Positions 59,801-64,000 of a stretch of DNA of 64,000 nucleotides are shown here, one piece after another. Every line of letters starts with the position of its first letter. Positions within the stretch are counted from its first letter, which is position 1. Source of the DNA: Ovoidimarina sediminis. GTDB lineage: Bacteria > Pseudomonadota > Alphaproteobacteria > Rhodobacterales > Rhodobacteraceae. The DNA lies in assembly GCF_032586175.1 (NCBI RefSeq), contig NZ_JAWHTE010000012.1:62001-126000 (forward strand), written 5' to 3'. Made by a program: the position numbers and the translations under genes. The notes beneath the pieces were generated by a model that saw nothing but the letters and a program-made list of their open reading frames with translations, searched no databases and was not told the origin of the DNA.

Positions 59801-61210
59801 ATGCCAAGCCTTGCCGACGTGATGGCCAAGCACAAGAACCCGGTCGAAATGCTGCGGAACTCGCAGATCGGGATGTATGTCTACCCGGTCGTGACCCCGG
59901 AATTCGCCAACTGGCGCGACGAACAGCGCGCCTGGCGCGAAACCGCCGTTCTCTTCGACCAGTCGCACCACATGGACGAACTGATCGTCGAGGGCCCGCA
60001 GGCCGAGGAATTCCTCGCCCATCACGGCGTCAACAGCTTCGGAAACTTCGACCTGAACCGGGCCAAGCATTATGTCCCCGTCACCCCTGCAGGCCATGTG
60101 ATCGGCGACCACATCATTTTCCGCGAGCGTGAGGACAAGTTCATCCTTGTCGGTCGCGCGCCGGTTTCGAACTGGCTGCAATTCTGCGCGGCTTGGGGCA
60201 AATGGAACGTGAGGATCAAGCACGATCCCCGCTCGACCTCGCGGCCCGAGGGCGAACGCATCCTGCGCACGCATTACCGCTATCAGATCCAGGGCCCCGA
60301 CGCGCCCAAGATCTTCGAGAAGATGAATGGCGGGCCGATCCCAGACATCAAGTTCTTCCACGTCGACTGGATCAACGTCGGTTCCAAGCGCGTGCAGGCC
60401 CTCCGGCACGGCATGTCGGGCGCGCCCGGGCTGGAAATCTGGGGGCCCTACGAGGACAAGCACTATATCCTTTCGACGATCCTCGAAGCCGCGCAGGACG
60501 CGGGCGTGCAATTGGTGCGCTGTGGCAGCCGGGCCTATTCGACAAACACGCTTGAATCGGGCTGGATCCCCTCACCGCTTCCCGGGATCTACACCGGTGA
60601 CGGCATGCTGGCGGATTACCGCGACTGGCTTGGCCCCGAAAGCTATGAGGCTGCCGGCGCGATCGGCGGAAGCTTCGTCAGCGACAATATCGAAGATTAT
60701 TACGTCAACCCGTTCGAACTGGGTTACGGCTTCTACATCGGCTGGAAGAAAGACGATTTCGTCGGCAAGGCTGCGCTGGCCGCAATGAAGGACGCTCCCA
60801 CCAACCGCAAGAAGGTGACCTTCGAATGGAACGCCGACGACGTGGTGAATGTCATCGCGTCGGCCTTCAAGCCGGGCGAGGATCACTACAAGTGGATCGA
60901 CTTCCCGCAGCCCAACTACGCGTCCTCCTCCGCCGACATGGTGATGCATGGCGACAAGATGGTCGGGATGTCGATGTTCAACGGCTACAGCTATAACGAA
61001 CGCTGCATGCTGTCGCTCGGCGTCGTGGATCAGAGCGTCGAGATCGGCGATGTCCTGACGCTGAAGTGGGGGGAACCGGACGACACGGCGAAAACCTCCA
61101 CCGAAAAGCACAAGCAGGCGGAGATCCGCGTTCGTGTTTCGGCGACGCCCTATTCTGCCGAGGCGCGCCAAAGCTACGCCGCCGACAGCTGGCGCACCAA
61201 GGCTGCCTGA
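59801..61210 (+). CDS. ligM: Tetrahydrofolate-dependent aromatic O-demethylase (LigM/DesA family)
   Basis: 469 residues in the aminomethyltransferase (GcvT) superfamily. Close to Sphingobium LigM in length and order of motifs: KNPVEMLRNSQIGMYVYPVV, TAVLFDQSHHMDEL, QIQGPDAPKIFEKMNGGP, RHGMSGAPGLEIWGPYE, GSRAYSTNTLESGWIPSPLP, FVSDNIEDYYVNP. LigM moves the methyl of vanillate (or 3-O-methylgallate) to tetrahydrofolate, giving protocatechuate (or gallate); DesA does so for syringate. Sequence alone cannot choose between them. GAAGGAG precedes the ATG. MTHFR two genes downstream would recycle the folate. Confidence 0.9.
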   Translation: MPSLADVMAKHKNPVEMLRNSQIGMYVYPVVTPEFANWRDEQRAWRETAVLFDQSHHMDELIVEGPQAEEFLAHHGVNSFGNFDLNRAKHYVPVTPAGHVIGDHIIFREREDKFILVGRAPVSNWLQFCAAWGKWNVRIKHDPRSTSRPEGERILRTHYRYQIQGPDAPKIFEKMNGGPIPDIKFFHVDWINVGSKRVQALRHGMSGAPGLEIWGPYEDKHYILSTILEAAQDAGVQLVRCGSRAYSTNTLESGWIPSPLPGIYTGDGMLADYRDWLGPESYEAAGAIGGSFVSDNIEDYYVNPFELGYGFYIGWKKDDFVGKAALAAMKDAPTNRKKVTFEWNADDVVNVIASAFKPGEDHYKWIDFPQPNYASSSADMVMHGDKMVGMSMFNGYSYNERCMLSLGVVDQSVEIGDVLTLKWGEPDDTAKTSTEKHKQAEIRVRVSATPYSAEARQSYAADSWRTKAA

Positions 61211-61274
61211 GACCAACACGCCGGGGCGCGCCGCGCGTGCGCCTCGGCCCAGACACGAAAAGCGAAAGCGCAGG

Positions 61275-62237
61275 ATGACAGAACCCGTTCAAGACGTCGC
61301 GCATCTGGGCCATGTCGAGGTTTATACAGACCGGTTCGACGAAAGCCTGGATTTCTACACCCGCGTCTACGGGCTGAAACTCAGCGCGCTGGAGGGCGAC
61401 AGCGCCTATCTCCGCGCCTGGGACGACTATGAATTCCACTCCCTGAAGCTGACGCGCCACCACACAACCGGCGTCGGGCATATCGGATACCGCACTGTAT
61501 CGGAGGCTGCGCTCGAGAGGCGTGTTGCGGCCATCGAGGCCAGCGAATTCATCACCCATGGCTGGGTAGAGGGGGATCTGGGCCATGGCCGCGCGTTCCG
61601 GTTCGAAGATCCGTTCGGCCATGTGTTCGAGCTTTACTGGAATACGAACCGGTATCAGCCTGGCGAGGATGACCGGCCAGCGCTGAAGAACATGGCCAGT
61701 CGGTTTCATGCCAAGGGCGCCTGCCCGCGGCGGCTCGATCACCTCAATCTCCTGGCCGAGGACGTCACGGTCTTCCGCGATTTCATGCAGACCTGCCTCG
61801 GCAGCCGCGTGACCGAGCAGATCCGGCTCGACAACGGCCGTTTGGGGGGCTGCTGGTTCACGGTCAACAACAAGACCTACGACCTTGCGTGCACAGAGGA
61901 ACACGGTCGCGGCTCGGCCCGCCTGCATCACGTCACCTACGCCACCGATCAGCGAGAGGATATCCTGCGCGCGGCCGACATCTTCCTCGAGAATGGCGTC
62001 CATATCGAAACCGGGCCGCACAAGCATGCGATTCAGGGCACCTTCTTCCTTTATGTCTGGGAACCGGCGGGCAACCGCATGGAGCTTGCGAATGCCGGCG
62101 CACGGCTGATCCTCGCCCCCGACTGGGAAACGGTCACCTGGACGGAAACCGAACGCAAGAAAGGCCAGGCCTGGGGGCTGAAGACGATCGAAACCTTTCA
62201 CACCCACGGCACCCCGCCCGCCGACCCCACGCGCTGA
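61275..62237 (+). CDS. Type I extradiol ring-cleavage dioxygenase (catechol 2,3-dioxygenase-like, VOC fold)
   Basis: The ATG at 61275 gives 320 residues with two VOC modules (about 8-125 and 150-290). The Fe(II) ligands are visible in the second: His in RRLDHLNLLA, His in ARLHHVTYAT and Glu in AGNRMELAN. It cleaves a catecholic ring next to a hydroxyl. Together with LigM it suggests either catechol or protocatechuate-like meta-cleavage, a route separate from PcaHG. It lies 64 bases after ligM. Confidence 0.88.
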   Translation: MTEPVQDVAHLGHVEVYTDRFDESLDFYTRVYGLKLSALEGDSAYLRAWDDYEFHSLKLTRHHTTGVGHIGYRTVSEAALERRVAAIEASEFITHGWVEGDLGHGRAFRFEDPFGHVFELYWNTNRYQPGEDDRPALKNMASRFHAKGACPRRLDHLNLLAEDVTVFRDFMQTCLGSRVTEQIRLDNGRLGGCWFTVNNKTYDLACTEEHGRGSARLHHVTYATDQREDILRAADIFLENGVHIETGPHKHAIQGTFFLYVWEPAGNRMELANAGARLILAPDWETVTWTETERKKGQAWGLKTIETFHTHGTPPADPTR

Positions 62238-62252
62238 CGCAAAGGAGATCCG

Positions 62253-63191
62253 ATGCCCGTCCTGCCCTTTCGAACGCAGAACCGCCAAGGCGACACCGCG
62301 ACCGGGATCGGGCATCTGCTTGACGGCGTGTCGCTTGAGGTGATGCCAAGAACAGCAGCGAAGATCCCCGATTTCCGTCCGCTTCTGCCGCAGGACACGC
62401 GCATCTACATCGCCCATGTCGAAGGCACGCCAATCGACGACATGATCGCCACCGCCCACAGGCTGCGCGGCGAAGGTTTCACCGTGATGCCACATGTCCC
62501 CGCCAGACTGATCCGCGATCGGAACGAGTTGCGCACCTGGCTTCACCGCTATCGGGCGGAGGCTGGCGTAACGGAAGCCCTCGTGCTCGCCGGTGGCCCG
62601 AAGACGCCCGCCGGGGCATTCGACAGTTCGATCCGCCTTCTGGAAACCGGGGAATTCGAAGCAGCGGGCTTTACCCGCCTGCATGTGGCGGGCCACCCTG
62701 AAGGCAACCGCGATATTGATCCGGAGGGCGGCACTCGTCTGGTCGACGAGGCGCTGTTCTGGAAACAGGATTATGCCCGCAGCACCAGCGCCGAGATGGC
62801 CATCGTCACCCAGTTCGCCTTCGACGCCGGCAGCATCCTCGCCTGGGACGAGCGACTGCGCGCCAATGGCGTAAGCCTGCCTGTTCACCTCGGCATCGCC
62901 GGACCGGCAAAGCTTCAGACACTCCTGAAGTTCGCAATTGCCTGCGGTGTCGGTCCCTCTCTGTCCGTCCTGAAGAAGCGCGCTGCGGATGTGACGCGCC
63001 TTCTTCGCCCGTTCGAGCCGGACGCGCTTCTATCCGACCTGGTGACAGGGCTGGCGCAGAGGTCCGACAGCCTGATCCAACGGATCCACGTCTTTCCACT
63101 GGGAGGGATCGGCGCGGCCTGCGACTACGTCGCACGACACACCGCGCGAACGACAGACAAGGCAGACGCCGAAAGGGGCAGTGCGCGATGA
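62253..63191 (+). CDS. Methylenetetrahydrofolate reductase family protein
   Basis: 312 residues in the MetF/MTHFR flavoprotein family, seen in the TIM-barrel pattern SLEVMPR (family ExxPP site modified), VMPHVPARLI, LVLAGGPKTPAGAF and HVAGHPEGNRD. It is divergent from housekeeping MetF and resembles the paralogues placed beside ligM. Its likely job is interconverting 5-methyl- and 5,10-methylene-THF, so that methyl groups removed by LigM re-enter C1 metabolism. AAAGGAG precedes the ATG. ATGA overlap with the next gene. Confidence 0.83.
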   Translation: MPVLPFRTQNRQGDTATGIGHLLDGVSLEVMPRTAAKIPDFRPLLPQDTRIYIAHVEGTPIDDMIATAHRLRGEGFTVMPHVPARLIRDRNELRTWLHRYRAEAGVTEALVLAGGPKTPAGAFDSSIRLLETGEFEAAGFTRLHVAGHPEGNRDIDPEGGTRLVDEALFWKQDYARSTSAEMAIVTQFAFDAGSILAWDERLRANGVSLPVHLGIAGPAKLQTLLKFAIACGVGPSLSVLKKRAADVTRLLRPFEPDALLSDLVTGLAQRSDSLIQRIHVFPLGGIGAACDYVARHTARTTDKADAERGSAR

Positions 63192-64000
63192 AACTCGGCG
63201 AGAACATCATCTCGCAGATGGGCGTTGCGCCGTTCTTTCGTGTCGCGAACGCCGAGGCGGTCGGCCTGTCGCCGCCGCCCCTCAGACGTGGCGACGCGGT
63301 GCGTACGTGGGTTCGTTCCCTCTCCGGTTTCCAGAAAGAGGCACTCGTTATGTCCGCCCGCTCGGGCCTGATGTGGCGCTTCGTCTCGGATGAAGGCCCC
63401 TACCTCAACGGGCATGACGCCGCCCCCGCGCCTCTGGCGTTCCTGACCGTTGGCATGATCGCCAGCTACATGAACGAGATCACGGCTCTCGCGGCGCAGC
63501 AGAACGTCAGGCTCGAAAACCTGCGGCTCATCCAGAACAATTACTACACCATGAAGGGCTCGATGCGGAAACGGACCATGACAGGTGCTGCGCTGCCCAT
63601 CGAGCTTGCGGTCGAGGTCGCCTGCGATCTCAGCGATGCGGCCCTGAACGAGCTTCTCATGAACGCGATCCACGCCTCGCCTCTGAACGGGCTGATGCGT
63701 GGCATTCTTCCAAGCCTATTCACGCTGACCCGCAACGGTACACAAATCGACACCGGCGAGGCTCAGGCGCTTGACGCACCGGTCGTTCCCGACCCCGTCA
63801 GCATCACGCCGGTCCCCGCGGAAGAAGCGGTGACGCTTCTTACACGCGAAGGCCTCTCACCGCAGAAAGAGGTTACCAAGGCCACGGTCGGGGCATCCGC
63901 GAGCCTCACCGACGAACAGGATCGCACTCTGAACCTGGGCGCGATCTGCACCCTGCGCGAGGATGGGATCAAGGAAATCGAACAACATCTCTACAGCCCC
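63188..64000 (+). CDS. OsmC-like family protein, 3' end outside the window
   Basis: 271 codons are visible with no stop before base 64000. After an N-terminal region (KLGENIISQMGVAPFFRVAN) the stretch GSMRKRTMTGAALPIELAVE followed by LNELLMNAIHASPLNGLMRG resembles the OsmC/Ohr fold, but the usual peroxidatic cysteines are not in standard place. It starts inside the MTHFR stop (ATGA). Its role in the demethylation operon is unknown. Confidence 0.6.
   Translation, partial: MKLGENIISQMGVAPFFRVANAEAVGLSPPPLRRGDAVRTWVRSLSGFQKEALVMSARSGLMWRFVSDEGPYLNGHDAAPAPLAFLTVGMIASYMNEITALAAQQNVRLENLRLIQNNYYTMKGSMRKRTMTGAALPIELAVEVACDLSDAALNELLMNAIHASPLNGLMRGILPSLFTLTRNGTQIDTGEAQALDAPVVPDPVSITPVPAEEAVTLLTREGLSPQKEVTKATVGASASLTDEQDRTLNLGAICTLREDGIKEIEQHLYSP

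Overview
The window looks like a chromosomal segment of a high-GC alphaproteobacterium, most likely a member of the Rhodobacteraceae. The reasons are the order sucD-sucA-sucB-lpdA, a TIGR02300-type acidic protein next to tRNA-Ala, the TAXI-TRAP and LigM-type aromatic genes, and an intergenic inverted repeat with the arm CCCCGGAGTATTTCGGCC, which I recall as common between genes in this family. Species cannot be set from sequence alone.

Layout. (1) 1-8.5 kb, plus strand: TCA-cycle genes sucD, sucA, a two-lipoyl sucB, a small lipoprotein, a MAPEG-family membrane protein and lpdA. A block of four 11-bp tandem repeats lies just upstream of lpdA. (2) 8.5-14.8 kb: a GntR regulator, a YgjP-type metalloprotease, a TIGR02300 protein and tRNA-Ala(GGC). 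Directly after the tRNA is a chimeric ORF that joins the N-terminal part of a tyrosine recombinase to the C-terminal half of a NitT/TauT-type ABC ATPase. It is followed by a copper/cytochrome module (SCO1 with an internal amber codon, PCu(A)C, dihaem cytochrome c, Crp/Fnr). This is a tRNA-associated integration scar followed by a deletion.

(3) 14.1-31.5 kb: a general stress response (GSR) island. Its core is phyR facing nepR-ecfG-histidine kinase-PLD. Around it are about 17 small membrane, periplasmic and envelope genes of the kinds usually under EcfG control: DUF3618, holin-X, a DUF883-like protein, a PA2169-family protein, DUF2254, MscS, a PRC-barrel protein, CsbD, an entericidin-like lipoprotein, DUF1328, an AI-2E-type exporter and others. 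By eye I find nine exact GGAAC-N16/17-CGTT promoters and four near matches, almost all directly upstream of these genes. One of them drives no gene but leads to a strong terminator about 100 nt downstream, so it is a candidate EcfG-dependent small RNA. The nepR/phyR intergenic region holds a nearly palindromic promoter that reads both ways.

(4) 31.6-35.5 kb: a eutB-eutC-like pair (ectoine utilisation) and a DrrAB-like ABC exporter. (5) 35.9-48.3 kb: aromatic catabolism. pcaHG lies downstream of a tightly coupled minus-strand operon (TAXI receptor, fused TRAP permease, IclR, ALDH, FAD hydroxylase, SDR, arylamine N-acetyltransferase). A TPP enzyme and a TauE-type permease are transcribed divergently. 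(6) 48.3-57.9 kb: an eight-gene minus-strand operon in which two aldehyde dehydrogenases bracket a complete branched-chain-amino-acid-type ABC importer, with a flotillin at its end; an AraC regulator is divergent. (7) 58.9-64 kb, plus strand: GntR, LigM-type O-demethylase, extradiol dioxygenase, MTHFR and an OsmC-like protein that runs off the window.

Taken together, regions 5-7 suggest uptake of lignin-derived aromatics, oxidation of aldehydes to acids, tetrahydrofolate-dependent O-demethylation (vanillate to protocatechuate) and ring cleavage by PcaHG. That pathway is an inference from gene families. The substrates are not proven by sequence.
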